Source: Microbulbifer hainanensis (lineage in GTDB: Bacteria > Pseudomonadota > Gammaproteobacteria > Pseudomonadales > Cellvibrionaceae). From it: 64,000 nt of DNA. Below are positions 17,176-25,692 of the stretch, piece by piece; within the stretch, counting starts at the first letter, position 1; every line of letters begins with the position of its first letter. Location: positions 1 through 64,000 of the forward strand of contig NZ_JACZCR010000033.1 of the NCBI RefSeq assembly GCF_014904735.1. The letters are read 5' to 3'. The position numbers and the translations under genes are program-made. Under the pieces are notes generated by a model. That model was not told the origin of the DNA. It made no database searches and saw only the letters and a program-made list of their open reading frames with translations.

Positions 17176-18759
17176 ATGGGTCAGAGTTCCTCACAGGCGG
17201 GCATTGCCGGCCGCCGCACCTTCGCAATCATTTCCCACCCGGACGCCGGTAAGACTACGGTGACCGAAAAACTGCTGTTGTTCGGGAATGCGATCCAGCT
17301 GGCCGGCTCGGTCAAGGGCAAGAAGGGGCCGCACGCGCGCTCCGACTGGATGACCATGGAGCAGGAGCGGGGTATCTCCGTGACCTCCTCGGTGATGCAG
17401 TTCCCCTATGCCGGCCGCACAGTGAACCTGCTGGATACTCCGGGGCACGAGGACTTCTCCGAGGATACCTACCGCGTACTGACCGCAGTGGATTCAGCGC
17501 TGATGGTGATCGACGGTGCCAAGGGCGTCGAGGACCGCACCGTCAAGCTGATGAACGTGTGCCGCCTGCGCACCACGCCGATCCTGTCCTTTATCAACAA
17601 GCTCGACCGCGATATCCGCGACCCGATCGAGGTGATGGACGAAATCGAGGAAGTCCTGAAAATCCAGGCCGCGCCGATCAACTGGCCGCTGGGCTCCGGC
17701 AAGGGCTTCAAGGGTGTTTACAACCTCTACACCGATACCATTCACGTGTTCAAGCAGGGCCAGGGCCACACGATCCCCGAAGATATCCAGATCGAGGGGC
17801 TCGATTCCGACGAAGCCACGGCGCTGCTGGGGGAATACGCTGACGACATCCGCGAAGAGATTGAGCTGGTGCGCGGTGCCACCCACGAATTCGATCTCGA
17901 GGCCTACCTGAAGGGCGAGCTGACCCCGGTATTCTTCGGTACCGCGCTGGGCAACTTCGGCGTGCGCGAAATGCTCGACGGCTTCGTCGAGTGGGCGCCG
18001 GGTCCGCAGCCGCGGGAGACCAACGAGCGCACGGTCGAACCCAGCGAAGATAAATTCTCCGGTTTCGTATTCAAGATCCAGGCGAACATGGATCCGAAGC
18101 ACCGCGACCGCATCGCCTTTATGCGCGTCTGCTCCGGCACATACAGCCGCGGCATGAAAATGAAACACGTTCGTATCGGCAAGGACGTGAAGATCGCCGA
18201 CGCGGTGACTTTCATGGCCGGCGACCGCACCCATGTGGAAGAGGCCATCGCCGGGGATATCATCGGCCTGCACAACCACGGCACCATTCAGATCGGCGAC
18301 ACTTTCACCGAGGGCGAGAGCCTCAAGTTCACCGGTATCCCGAACTTCGCGCCGGAACTCTTCCGTCGCATCCGCCTGAAGGACCCGCTCAAGCTCAAGC
18401 AGCTGCAGAAGGGCCTGCAGCAGTTGTCGGAAGAGGGTTCCACCCAGGTGTTTTTCCCGCTGGACAATAACGACATCATCGTCGGTGCCGTGGGGGTGCT
18501 GCAGTTCGAGGTGGTAGCCTACCGCCTGAAGGACGAGTACAAGGTGGAAGCCATCTACGAAAACGTCAACGTGAACACCGCCCGCTGGGTCGACAGCGAG
18601 AGCGCCAAGGAGCTGGACAACTTCAAGCGCAAGGCCAGCATCAACCTGGCCCTGGACGGCTCCGGCCACCTGACCTACCTGGCGCCGACGCGGGTCAACC
18701 TGCAGCTGGCGGAAGAGCGTTACCCGGATGTCCGTTTCTACGCGACTCGGGAGCACTGA
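17176..18759 (+). CDS. prfC: Peptide chain release factor 3
   Basis: 527 residues, full length for RF3. It is a translational GTPase with P-loop [23 protein letters not shown] (G3) and NKLDRD (G4), followed by the EF-Tu-like domain II and the RF3 C-terminal domain. It recycles RF1/RF2 from the ribosome after termination. It is read divergently from the aminopeptidase gene, and the ATG at 17176 gives the canonical N-terminus ending in [17 protein letters not shown]. Confidence 0.97.
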   Translation: MGQSSSQAGIAGRRTFAIISHPDAGKTTVTEKLLLFGNAIQLAGSVKGKKGPHARSDWMTMEQERGISVTSSVMQFPYAGRTVNLLDTPGHEDFSEDTYRVLTAVDSALMVIDGAKGVEDRTVKLMNVCRLRTTPILSFINKLDRDIRDPIEVMDEIEEVLKIQAAPINWPLGSGKGFKGVYNLYTDTIHVFKQGQGHTIPEDIQIEGLDSDEATALLGEYADDIREEIELVRGATHEFDLEAYLKGELTPVFFGTALGNFGVREMLDGFVEWAPGPQPRETNERTVEPSEDKFSGFVFKIQANMDPKHRDRIAFMRVCSGTYSRGMKMKHVRIGKDVKIADAVTFMAGDRTHVEEAIAGDIIGLHNHGTIQIGDTFTEGESLKFTGIPNFAPELFRRIRLKDPLKLKQLQKGLQQLSEEGSTQVFFPLDNNDIIVGAVGVLQFEVVAYRLKDEYKVEAIYENVNVNTARWVDSESAKELDNFKRKASINLALDGSGHLTYLAPTRVNLQLAEERYPDVRFYATREH

Positions 18760-18797
18760 TAACCGGTGTCGACGATCAATAAACAGAGAATTCCATC

Positions 18798-19400
18798 GTG
18801 AGTATTCCGAAGCAACTACCTGAAGAAATGCCGCGTATCGGCAACTGGTTTACCAAGGGCCTCGGCCTGCTGATCGTCAAGGCGCTCGGCTGGCGGTTCG
18901 AAGGTGAATTTCCTCGGGAAAAGAAACTGATGGTGGCCCTGGCGCCGCACACCTCCAACTGGGACTTCGTCGTTGCCATGCCGTTTATCCTGGCGCTGAA
19001 GCTCAAGGCCTCCTGGCTGATGAAACAGGAAGCCTTCTTCTTCCCGTTCAAGCGCCTGTTTATGTGGCTCGGCGGTATCCCCACGGACCGCAAGGCGCCC
19101 GGTGGCATGGCCAAACAGGTGGCCACCCAGTTCCGCGAAAACGAAAAGATGTGGGTGGCGATCACGCCGGAGGGCACTCGCAAGCAGACTGCCAAGTGGA
19201 AAAACGGCTTCCTGCGCATCGCCTATGCGGCGAAAGTGCCGATTCTGCTGGTAGCCTGGGATTTTCCCAACAAGTGCATCCGGGTGGACTCCCTGTACCG
19301 CCCTACCGGTGACCAGGACGCCGATATGTACGAGATCCGCAAGCGCTTCGACAAGTACCAGGGGCGCCACCCGGAAAACCAGTCGCCCGCGGTCGACTGA
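18798..19400 (+). CDS. Lysophospholipid (1-acylglycerol-3-phosphate type) acyltransferase
   Basis: 200 residues with the PlsC-like acyltransferase pattern. APHTSNWDF contains the catalytic His and Asp spaced five apart (the HxxxxD motif, here HTSNWD), and AITPEGTRK is the substrate-binding block. A hydrophobic amphipathic N-terminus suggests peripheral membrane location. The protein is shorter than PlsC and belongs to the small group often near house-keeping genes; the acyl acceptor is not known. It lies 38 bp after prfC. Confidence 0.88.
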   Translation: MSIPKQLPEEMPRIGNWFTKGLGLLIVKALGWRFEGEFPREKKLMVALAPHTSNWDFVVAMPFILALKLKASWLMKQEAFFFPFKRLFMWLGGIPTDRKAPGGMAKQVATQFRENEKMWVAITPEGTRKQTAKWKNGFLRIAYAAKVPILLVAWDFPNKCIRVDSLYRPTGDQDADMYEIRKRFDKYQGRHPENQSPAVD

Positions 19401-19419
19401 GGAGGGCAGCGCAGCGGTG

Positions 19420-20184
19420 ATGGAAATTAGCGGCGACCTGTCCCTCCTCACCCTGCTTGCCCTGACCGCGGTCGCTTTTGCCGCGGGTTTTATCAGCGCC
19501 ATCGCCGGCGGCGGTGGCATCATCACTCTGCCGGCCCTGCTCTGGGCCGGTGTGCCGCCACTGGATGCGCTGGGCACCAATAAATTCCAGAGTGTATTCG
19601 GCACCGCTTCCTCGACGCTCAACTTCTTCCAGAAAGGCCACCTGGATTTCCGCCCGCTCTGGTCGGGGCTGGTGGCTGCGGCCTGCGGCTCCGCGCTCGG
19701 CACCTGGACCGTGACACGCCTCGTCGGCGAACAGCTCGACACCTTGCTGCCACTGCTGCTGATTGCGATCGCGCTCTATTTTACCTTCTCGCCACGGATC
19801 TCCGATCTCGATACCAAGCCGCGTATGGGCAATGGGGCTTTCAATCTGGTGGTGGGCGGCAGTGTCGGCTTTTACGGCGGTTTCTTCGGCCCTGGTATGG
19901 GATCCATATACGCGCTGGCGTTCGCCGCGCTGCTCGGTTACAACATGCGAAGGGCCACTGCCCACACCAAGCCGCTGGTATTGGCCACCAACATCACCTC
20001 GATGGTCATATTCATGGTCGGTGGCCACCTGCTGCCGTGGCTGGCCGTGTGTATGTCAGGAGCACAGTTCTTCGGTGCGCGGCTGGGCTCCAACCTGGTC
20101 ATCGCCCGCGGGGCAGTGGTGATCAAACCGGTCATAATCCTGGCGACCATTGCCGCCGCCATCAAGTTGCTGCTGGAGTCCTGA
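19420..20184 (+). CDS. TSUP (TauE/SafE/YfcA) family membrane transporter
   Basis: 254 residues from the ATG at 19420; a GTG at 19417 is equally possible, both following GAGGAGGG. Eight or so hydrophobic helices are arranged in two repeats, each with the family's glycine motif (FISAIAGGGGIITLPALL and FYGGFFGPGMGSIYALAF). GTNKFQSVFGT is also typical. TSUP proteins export or import organosulfonates, sulfite or other small anions; YfcA-like members are uncharacterised. The gene sits in a run with the acyltransferase and a small membrane protein. Confidence 0.92.
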   Translation: MEISGDLSLLTLLALTAVAFAAGFISAIAGGGGIITLPALLWAGVPPLDALGTNKFQSVFGTASSTLNFFQKGHLDFRPLWSGLVAAACGSALGTWTVTRLVGEQLDTLLPLLLIAIALYFTFSPRISDLDTKPRMGNGAFNLVVGGSVGFYGGFFGPGMGSIYALAFAALLGYNMRRATAHTKPLVLATNITSMVIFMVGGHLLPWLAVCMSGAQFFGARLGSNLVIARGAVVIKPVIILATIAAAIKLLLES

Positions 20185-20186
20185 CC

Positions 20187-20534
20187 ATGCAAATTGTCGT
20201 GACCGCTGGCCTTTCCTTTTTGATCTTTGCCCTGATAATCTGGGGGTTTATGCATATGCGCACTCCGCGCTTTCGCATGGATCGCGCCCATTTTCTCCGG
20301 GGGCTGGAAGAGGTCATCACCGGACAGGCGGATGACAATCAATGGCGTGTACTGATCGGCTACCCGATGCGCCATGACCCCGAGCTGGAGCGGCTGCGGC
20401 AGGAATGCCTGGCCATTGAGGAAGAAGAATACACCGGCGGGACGCCATACCTGTTTACCGAGGCTGGCATCGAGCGCCTGAGCGCCGTGCGGCACCGGCT
20501 GCTGCAACTAACCGAAAAAAACAACGAGCATTAA
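20187..20534 (+). CDS. Small single-pass membrane protein, unknown function
   Basis: 115 residues from the ATG at 20187, two bases after the transporter stop. One N-terminal transmembrane helix (about 4-24) is followed by a charged cytoplasmic domain rich in Arg and Glu (HDPELERLRQECLAIEEEEY). No family recognised. The tight spacing to the transporter and to the peptidase downstream suggests co-transcription. Confidence 0.7.
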   Translation: MQIVVTAGLSFLIFALIIWGFMHMRTPRFRMDRAHFLRGLEEVITGQADDNQWRVLIGYPMRHDPELERLRQECLAIEEEEYTGGTPYLFTEAGIERLSAVRHRLLQLTEKNNEH

Positions 20535-20548
20535 CTGGGGGCAACACC

Positions 20549-21955
20549 ATGTACAAACCATTGCTGACACTGACCGGGGGCCTGGTCGCCGCGCTGGCCC
20601 TGAGCGCTGCGCAGGCGAAACCGTTGAGCCAGGAGGACCTGTCCGTTGCCGAAGTGCTGCGCGACCGGGCGCTGGCATCTTCCGATGCCTACAGCATTGT
20701 CGAATCTCTCACTGTCGAAATCGGTCCGCGCCGCGCCGGCACCGAAGGCGACCAGCGCGCCGTGGCCTGGGCGCAAAACAAAATGAAAGCGCTCGGCTTC
20801 GACCGGGTCTACACCGAGCAGATCGATGTGCCGCGCTGGCATCGCGGCCACGCCCACGCGCAGGTAGTGGCGCCCTTCCCACAGCCGCTGGTGGTCACCT
20901 CCCTTGGCTACGGCGCACCAACACCGGAGGGCGGTCTCACGGCCGACATCGTCAAGTTCGAAGATGTCGATGCGCTGATGAATGCTCCGGCGCGCAAGGT
21001 CAAAGGCAAGATCGCCTTCATCAACAAGCGCATGGAGCGTGCCCGCACCGGTGAGGGGTACGGCCCGGCAGTGAAAGGGCGCAGCCTGGGCATGCGCGCT
21101 GCAGCCGAGAAAGGCGCCGTGGCAATGCTGCTGCGCTCCGTGGGTACTGACAACGACCGCATGCCGCACACCGGAATGATGTCCATCGACGGCGTTGAGA
21201 ACCCGATTCCGGCCTTGGCCCTTTCCGCTCCGGATGCCAACCAGCTGGAAGCCATGCTCAAGCGTGGCAAGCCGGTACAGGTCAAGCTGGACGTGGACAG
21301 CGAGCGCCTGGCAGATGGCCCGTCTTTCAATGTGATCGGTGAAATCACCGGTCGCGAAAAGCCGGAAGAGGCCGTGGTGATCGGTGCACACCTGGACAGC
21401 TGGGATGAGGGCACCGGGGCCATCGACGACGGCGCCGGTGTGGGTATCGTCATGGAAACCGCGCGCATGATCTCCGAGCTGCCGCAGCGTCCGCGCCGCA
21501 CCCTGCGTGTCGTTCTGTTCGGCGCCGAAGAAATCGGCCTGGTGGGCGCGAAGCAATATGTGGAAGCGCATCAAAACGACATGGACAACATCGTCGCGGT
21601 GTCCGAATCCGACTTCGGCGCCGGCAAGATCTGGCGCTTTGACACCCGCATTCCCGAAAATAAGTTCGACGTGGCCGACCAGATCATGCAGCTACTGGCC
21701 CCGCTGGGCATCGAACGCGGTAACAACAAGTCCCACGGTGGCTCTGACAGCTATCCGTTTGTCGCTCAGGGCGTACCCGCCTTCGGCCTCTATCAGGACG
21801 GTACCGACTACTTCGACTATCACCACACCGCCAACGATACGCTGGACAAAGTCGATCCGGAAAACCTGAAACAGAACGTGGCTGCCTGGATCGTGGTGTC
21901 CTTCCTCGCCGCGGAAATGGAAGACGACTTCGGCCGGGTGCCCACCGAGCACTAA
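20549..21955 (+). CDS. Secreted M28 family zinc aminopeptidase with PA domain
   Basis: 468 residues with a signal peptide (cleavage after AQA, about residue 23). An inserted protease-associated domain spans about 110-250, and an M28 catalytic domain follows. Its two-zinc ligands can be seen in GAHLDSWDEGTGAIDDGAG (His, Asp), GAEEIGL (Glu), SESDFG (Asp) and YHHTANDT (His). It should release N-terminal residues from peptides in the periplasm or medium. It is the last gene before the low-GC cassette array. Confidence 0.92.
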   Translation: MYKPLLTLTGGLVAALALSAAQAKPLSQEDLSVAEVLRDRALASSDAYSIVESLTVEIGPRRAGTEGDQRAVAWAQNKMKALGFDRVYTEQIDVPRWHRGHAHAQVVAPFPQPLVVTSLGYGAPTPEGGLTADIVKFEDVDALMNAPARKVKGKIAFINKRMERARTGEGYGPAVKGRSLGMRAAAEKGAVAMLLRSVGTDNDRMPHTGMMSIDGVENPIPALALSAPDANQLEAMLKRGKPVQVKLDVDSERLADGPSFNVIGEITGREKPEEAVVIGAHLDSWDEGTGAIDDGAGVGIVMETARMISELPQRPRRTLRVVLFGAEEIGLVGAKQYVEAHQNDMDNIVAVSESDFGAGKIWRFDTRIPENKFDVADQIMQLLAPLGIERGNNKSHGGSDSYPFVAQGVPAFGLYQDGTDYFDYHHTANDTLDKVDPENLKQNVAAWIVVSFLAAEMEDDFGRVPTEH

Positions 21956-22032
21956 TTGTGTATCAGCGCGGCCCCTCCTGGAATAAGAACTTCCGTAAGG
22001 TTGGCCCCGCTATCCCAACATCCTGCCGTTAC

Positions 22033-22064
22033 AAAGCGGGCTTCATCTGAGGCTCGCTTTTCCC
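22033..22064 (+). terminator. Probable terminator after the M28 peptidase gene
   Basis: The arms AAAGCGGGC and GCTCGCTTT pair with one mismatch and are followed by TTCCCC. The hairpin ends the core-gene run and marks the boundary to the AT-rich accessory region. Confidence 0.5.
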
Positions 22065-22387
22065 CTCTCATCTTGACATTTGAATCCCTTCTGTCTTCTA
22101 CAGCTAGACACGCGTGGTAAAGCGCCAAGCCCTAGATGAATTACACGGCCAATACGGCAGTTGGCGAATGGGTATCTGTTGCGGCCTCTTCAGCCCGCAG
22201 GTGACTTGCCAGTTAATATAAAAATGACCGAATCGATCCCGGGATTTCAATCGGTGCGACCGAATTCCGGTCGCCTGCAGTAAAAGCGATTAAACCTTAA
22301 TAAAATCCATGCATTGGGCTGTGTGTCTAAAATCGGAATATGAGTCTTAATGATCACTAATTATTTGATACCGGAGTGCCAATATCT
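22065..22387. other. Intergenic boundary region before the cassette array
   Basis: No gene is visible. There is a TTGACA at 22073-22078 without a good -10 element, and a perfect 7-bp dyad, GCGACCG/CGGTCGC, at 22256-22274. No integrase gene and no recognisable attI site were found. Confidence 0.45.
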
Positions 22388-22519
22388 ATGGATGCCTTGA
22401 CGGTATGGAAGATTGTGGACATTCTGATGTGAAATGCCGCCTTGGATATTTTTCAATTAGATATCGGTCTTGGTGACCACGATATAACTGTTAACTTTAG
22501 TGTGGCTGTAGAAAAATAG
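22388..22519 (+). pseudogene. Short cassette reading frame interrupted by an in-frame TGA
   Basis: An ATG at 22388, preceded by CCGGAG, opens a 44-codon frame that reaches a TAG directly abutting the ATG of the next gene. Codon 15 (22430-22432) is TGA. The downstream part (LDIFQLDIGLGDHDITVNF) looks like real protein sequence, with alternating hydrophobic residues. It may be a decayed gene, or the first half of the downstream gene after mutation. The abutting stop and start suggest it was once translated and coupled to the next frame. Confidence 0.35.
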
Positions 22520-23038
22520 ATGAAAGATTACATCGATTCCGGAATATCAATTCAAAGCGCTATGCTTGATATGTACAAATCTTATCCTGATAAAGCCACA
22601 AGACCAAATCATATAATTTGGGGTGGGAAGGAAGTAAGAACTGGTTATTGGATCGATGTCCCACATGAATTTCACTTGATTCTAAGTTTTTTAAGTGCCC
22701 CGGATGCTAATCAAGGCGCAGATGTTAAAGTCGAATCTGGATATTTGAAGCTTGTATCGGGAAAGGAAGTCAAGCTTTTGCGAACCTGGCATTCACCAGA
22801 ATATGAGCCAACCGTTGAATACGATGGATATAGCAAAACGGGCAGAATTTTCGTCTGTAATGTATACATAGAAGAGCGTGGTGGTCATAGCTTTGAAGAA
22901 AAATGGACGAGAAATGCGGGTATGATTGTCGAATTGAAAGAAAAAGGTAAATATGTCTTTCGGTGCAGTCCTGGTGAAAAATCACCTCCCGACTTTAATT
23001 CTATTGTTTTCACTTTAAACATTGAAAATCGAGCGTAA
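22520..23038 (+). CDS. Cassette-encoded hypothetical protein
   Basis: 172 residues, low in GC and with codon use unlike the core genes. No signal peptide, membrane helix or known motif. It is hydrophilic and rich in beta-strand-like segments, such as HEFHLILSFL and YVFRCSP. It has no clear ribosome binding site; its ATG directly follows the TAG of a broken upstream frame. An attC site follows within a few bases of the stop codon, marking it as an integron cassette gene. Function unknown. Confidence 0.65.
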   Translation: MKDYIDSGISIQSAMLDMYKSYPDKATRPNHIIWGGKEVRTGYWIDVPHEFHLILSFLSAPDANQGADVKVESGYLKLVSGKEVKLLRTWHSPEYEPTVEYDGYSKTGRIFVCNVYIEERGGHSFEEKWTRNAGMIVELKEKGKYVFRCSPGEKSPPDFNSIVFTLNIENRA

Positions 23039-23044
23039 TTCAAA

Positions 23045-23103
23045 AGTTAACAAGTCAAGGTTGCGGACCTCCTTACAGTCGGCCGCAACTTGAGGCGTTA
23101 TGC
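23045..23103 (+). other. attC recombination site 1
   Basis: The outer core sites AGTTAAC (R'') and GTTATGC (R') bound a 59-base imperfect inverted repeat. AAC..GTCAAG, then TTGCGG on the left, pairs with CCGCAACTTGAGGCGTT on the right, with one extra base in the left arm. It lies 7 bases after the stop of the preceding cassette gene. Confidence 0.85.
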
Positions 23104-23128
23104 ATCAACCATCTAAAGGGAATTATGG

Positions 23129-23470
23129 ATGAAAATCTTTCTTACAATAGTTTCTTCATTATTCGCTGTTCTTCAGGGAGTAATTGCTTATTACTGGACC
23201 TATGACTCAGGAAGAACGGGGAGTCAATTTTTCTCAATGCTGCAATCCATATATGGGCAGGTTCCAAATTGGAGCGAAATGGCATTTTCTCTCGGTGTTT
23301 GGTGGTATGGCGTGGCTGCAGTAATTGCAATAGCATCAATAGCGGTTAATTTCTTCCCTTTATCAAAGTCAGTTCATGTAGGTATTTTTGTCGTCTCTCT
23401 GGCTACTGTAGTTTCTATGGTTTATGCAATGTACCCAATTCACCTAATGGCCTCTGGGGACATAATCTAA
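23129..23470 (+). CDS. Cassette-encoded small membrane protein
   Basis: 113 residues with three hydrophobic segments (about 3-22, 53-75 and 83-105), the first possibly a signal anchor. No recognised family. The ATG at 23129 follows AAAGGG; an overlapping ATG at 23125 is out of frame. Between attC sites 1 and 2. Function unknown. Confidence 0.65.
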   Translation: MKIFLTIVSSLFAVLQGVIAYYWTYDSGRTGSQFFSMLQSIYGQVPNWSEMAFSLGVWWYGVAAVIAIASIAVNFFPLSKSVHVGIFVVSLATVVSMVYAMYPIHLMASGDII

Positions 23471-23473
23471 TAT

Positions 23474-23575
23474 GCATAACAAACAGCAGCACGTAAGCCC
23501 GGCAGAATACGCCGGGCCGGACGGCTTACATTCCGCTTTGCTTCATTTCAGCCGCCCGTGTGCTGGGCGTTATAA
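23474..23575 (+). other. attC recombination site 2
   Basis: R'' GCATAAC (23474-23480) and R' GTTATAA (23569-23575) bound 102 bases. The arms AACAAACAGCAGCACG and CGTGTGCTGGGCGTT pair well, and an internal GCCCGGC..GCCGGGC hairpin fills the centre. Confidence 0.85.
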
Positions 23576-23584
23576 ATCTAGAAG

Positions 23585-24016
23585 ATGAAATCAGTAGCTA
23601 GAAACTGGATCATTCAGGAAAAGATTGGATTGATATCCACTATTGATCTTGTTGAGTTGGCGGATAACTACATTAGGGCTCATGATGAATTTCCGGACTG
23701 GATGATCGATATATCGACCAACGGCTCTTTGGAAAGAATCGAAGAATTAGATCTAGTTTTGAGCCCAATAAGGGATGCTGATTGCTCGCTAATTGCGCAG
23801 CAAATGTTGGCGCTCTTTGAGGCTGGAGATAGAGATATCTATCAAATCGCCGCAGCCTGCCATCGTATGTACCTTGCTCTAGAGTGGGGACATGAAGCAT
23901 TTAACCAGTTTATCTGGATAAGTGATGAGCTTGATTTAATAGAGCAGGGTGTAAAACCGAGGGAAGGCTATGAGGAGAACATGAAAGATGCACTTAGTCG
24001 GGTCAGCCACTTATAA
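23585..24016 (+). CDS. Cassette-encoded hypothetical protein (acidic, helical)
   Basis: 143 residues, cytoplasmic, acidic and mostly helical, without motifs I recognise. Its size, acidity and setting resemble the many uncharacterised or immunity-like proteins of integron cassettes, but no function can be assigned. The next attC core overlaps its stop codon. Confidence 0.65.
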   Translation: MKSVARNWIIQEKIGLISTIDLVELADNYIRAHDEFPDWMIDISTNGSLERIEELDLVLSPIRDADCSLIAQQMLALFEAGDRDIYQIAAACHRMYLALEWGHEAFNQFIWISDELDLIEQGVKPREGYEENMKDALSRVSHL

Positions 24017-24058
24017 CAAGGCTGAGCAGGCGACAAGCGCATGACAGCAGCGTTACAC
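24011..24058 (+). other. attC recombination site 3 (short, imperfect)
   Basis: TTATAAC (24011-24017), overlapping the stop codon, and GTTACAC (24052-24058) bound 48 bases. The arms pair only partly (AAC..GCTGAGC against GCAGCGTT), so this site may be eroded. Confidence 0.55.
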
Positions 24059-24076
24059 CCTCAATAGGAATCGAGA

Positions 24077-24382
24077 ATGAGTGAAAGATACGAAGGGAAA
24101 CCGTTACTAAGATTGTTGGAGCTATATGTCTTAGATGCGATAGGTTTTCTTGAGACAAAGGACGAATCACTTTTACAACAATTGACTCCAAAGCTATCTC
24201 AAACTTATGGCATCGAAGGGAGCTGGAAAGAAATTATACAGAATGTGATGGAGCTCCCTGAGAATATGCAATCTCTGATTAGAGATCTTTGGCTCAAAAA
24301 CCAGGAGATAGCCAAGCAAAATAACACTGAACTACAAGCTGAGCATTTTGCCATGATGTTTGTAGATCAGAATTTATCGTAG
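24077..24382 (+). CDS. Cassette-encoded hypothetical protein
   Basis: 101 residues, cytoplasmic, mainly alpha-helical (LLRLLELYVLDAIGFLE; MQSLIRDLWLKNQEIAKQ) and acidic. No catalytic motif. Bounded by attC sites 3 and 4. I do not recognise the family. Confidence 0.65.
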   Translation: MSERYEGKPLLRLLELYVLDAIGFLETKDESLLQQLTPKLSQTYGIEGSWKEIIQNVMELPENMQSLIRDLWLKNQEIAKQNNTELQAEHFAMMFVDQNLS

Positions 24383-24386
24383 CCAG

Positions 24387-24488
24387 GTGTAACAAGGTAC
24401 AGCAATCGGACTTCCGGCAACTGTCACCTTTTGTGTGTTCCACACAAAAGTCGCCAATTACCTCCGGTCGTTGTGCACGGTGTTATAC
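24387..24488 (+). other. attC recombination site 4
   Basis: GTGTAAC (24387-24393) and GTTATAC (24482-24488) bound 102 bases. The outer arms AACAAGGTACAGCAA and TTGTGCACGGTGTT pair, and an inner CTTTTGTGTG..CACACAAAAG stem is perfect. Confidence 0.85.
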
Positions 24489-24504
24489 AAACTAGGAAAC
24501 ATCT

Positions 24505-24843
24505 ATGGAATGGCCAAATGATGCAGATGGCGATGTCTTGCGAAGGCTCAAAGAGCGCAATTTCAATTTCGCATCTGAGCACGAGGTAGACTTCAATATA
24601 GACTTTGATCATTGGCCGCTAACGGAAGCCGAGCGAATGTATCTTTTCCAAAATTACCCTGGCGCCGAATTTATAGAGCCTGACGAGGAGGATCTCGTAA
24701 ATGGTAATACTTGCGGGTATGTATTAATTAAATTCAAAAGCAAAATATCTTATGAATTTGTAGTAGAAACACAAAAGTTCATAACTCGAAAAACGTCATT
24801 TATCGGAGGCTCTTGCGAATCTTGGGGGTTATGGGGTGGATAG
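24505..24843 (+). CDS. Cassette-encoded RraB-like protein
   Basis: 112 residues. The opening DADGDVLRRLKERNFNFAS, followed by HEVDFNIDFDHWP and the ending GGSCESWGLWG, fits the RraB (regulator of RNase E activity B) domain. In E. coli RraB binds RNase E and changes its cleavage pattern. Cassette-borne RraB-like proteins are otherwise unstudied here, and a role as an inhibitor is inference from the fold. Between attC sites 4 and 5. Confidence 0.55.
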   Translation: MEWPNDADGDVLRRLKERNFNFASEHEVDFNIDFDHWPLTEAERMYLFQNYPGAEFIEPDEEDLVNGNTCGYVLIKFKSKISYEFVVETQKFITRKTSFIGGSCESWGLWGG

Positions 24844-24846
24844 TGT

Positions 24847-24933
24847 GCATAAAAAATCACGTCAGGGTCGCAGGCTTCGCCTGCTGGACGTAAAAACCTA
24901 TCGGTTTTTCCGCCCCTGCGCTCTGCGTTAAAT
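24847..24933 (+). other. attC recombination site 5 (mutated R'')
   Basis: The R'' core reads GCATAAA instead of ending in AAC, while R' (GTTAAAT, 24927-24933) fits GTTRRRY exactly. The arms (CACGTCAGGG with CCCCTGCGCTCTG) and an internal AAAACC..GGTTTTT stem still pair. The AAA core would be expected to weaken recombination. Confidence 0.65.
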
Positions 24934-25252
24934 GGCCATTATGAATCTCGACGGAATCAAGAAAACTCTGCTGGCTTGGCTTAATGAAGGGTTTCTTGAA
25001 GGAGAGCTCTCGGTAGAACCAGAGTGGTATGTACTGTGGCGCCCGGAAGAGGTTGAGGAGTTTAACCAAGACTATCAGCTCGCTGAGTATGCTCCTGGTT
25101 TTATAACATTCGGTGGCAACGGTGGTGGCGTGCTTTTGGTGGTTAATGAGCGCGGTGAAGTATTTCATCTTCCGTGCACAGGCATGGCGCCAGACTCTGC
25201 AAGCAGAATCGCTGACAGCCTCCAAGAATTTAAGGGATACATGCAGAAATGA
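24932..25252 (+). CDS. Cassette-encoded SMI1/KNR4 (SUKH) family protein
   Basis: 106 residues if the ATG at 24932, inside the attC core, is used; ATG 24941 is an alternative, and neither has a clear ribosome binding site. The block WYVLWRPEEVEEFNQDY, followed by YAPGFITFGGNGGG and the ending IADSLQEF, matches the SUKH/SMI1-KNR4 superfamily. Many members are immunity proteins against contact-dependent or polymorphic toxins. No toxin gene is adjacent, so an orphan-immunity role is inference. Confidence 0.65.
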   Translation: MAIMNLDGIKKTLLAWLNEGFLEGELSVEPEWYVLWRPEEVEEFNQDYQLAEYAPGFITFGGNGGGVLLVVNERGEVFHLPCTGMAPDSASRIADSLQEFKGYMQK

Positions 25253-25259
25253 GCGCGCC

Positions 25260-25314
25260 ATTTAACATGCAAAGGCAGCCGACCGCTTCGCGCCGGCTGC
25301 TTTAAGCGTTTTGT
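25260..25314 (+). other. attC recombination site 6
   Basis: ATTTAAC (25260-25266) fits RYYYAAC exactly, and the R' core is GTTTTGT (25308-25314). The arms AACATGCAAAGGCAGCCG and CGGCTGCTTTAAGCGTT pair almost fully over a short 55-base site. Confidence 0.85.
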
Positions 25315-25325
25315 GAGGTTCATAG

Positions 25326-25638
25326 ATTGAAATTCTTCAAAAGAGAGAAATACATATTGATGGAGCTTGTGTCATCTATGAGTCAAAGGATGAGCAAGAA
25401 GTAATTTGTTTGGGTGATTTATTGGAGGTCAGGTGCCAATGGGGTCTTGGAGTAGGTTTTTCTCATTGGTTGATATTTTCCTCAAAAGATACTTGTCGAT
25501 CCAAAGGTCGCCGGCGTAGACCAAGTGCTCACTTACCTGAACAGAAAACTCAAAAAATTTCCAAAGGTGGACAATATTGAATCACTTATTGAGGAAGATT
25601 TAGCATGGGATAATGTGTTGGTGTGGCGCCACACATAA
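25326..25638 (+). pseudogene. Frameshifted cassette gene, hypothetical
   Basis: Two frames join into one protein. The first runs from about 25326 and includes HIDGACVIYESKDEQEVICL and GVGFSHWLIFSSK. Near 25488 the reading must shift by one base to continue as ILVDPKVAGVDQVLTYLNRK through EEDLAWDNVLVWRHT to the TAA at 25636. A TAG lies directly before the first frame, so the true start is also lost or shifted. The join falls in the middle of one cassette between attC sites 6 and 7, as expected for an inactivated cassette gene. Function unknown. Confidence 0.6.
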
Positions 25639-25680
25639 CAATGCCAGGCATGATGCTACGGACCTTCGGCAACGTTAGCT
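25633..25680 (+). other. attC recombination site 7 (short)
   Basis: ACATAAC (25633-25639) overlaps the stop codon, and GTTAGCT (25674-25680) ends the site. The arms pair partly (AATGCC against GGCAACGTT). Length 48 bases. Confidence 0.6.
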
Positions 25681-25692
25681 ATAAAGGGTAGT

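Noticed and set aside
22430..22432. Selenocysteine or other recoding at the TGA
   Set aside because: No SECIS-like hairpin was seen just after it, and neighbouring cassettes are also broken, so simple nonsense mutation is favoured.
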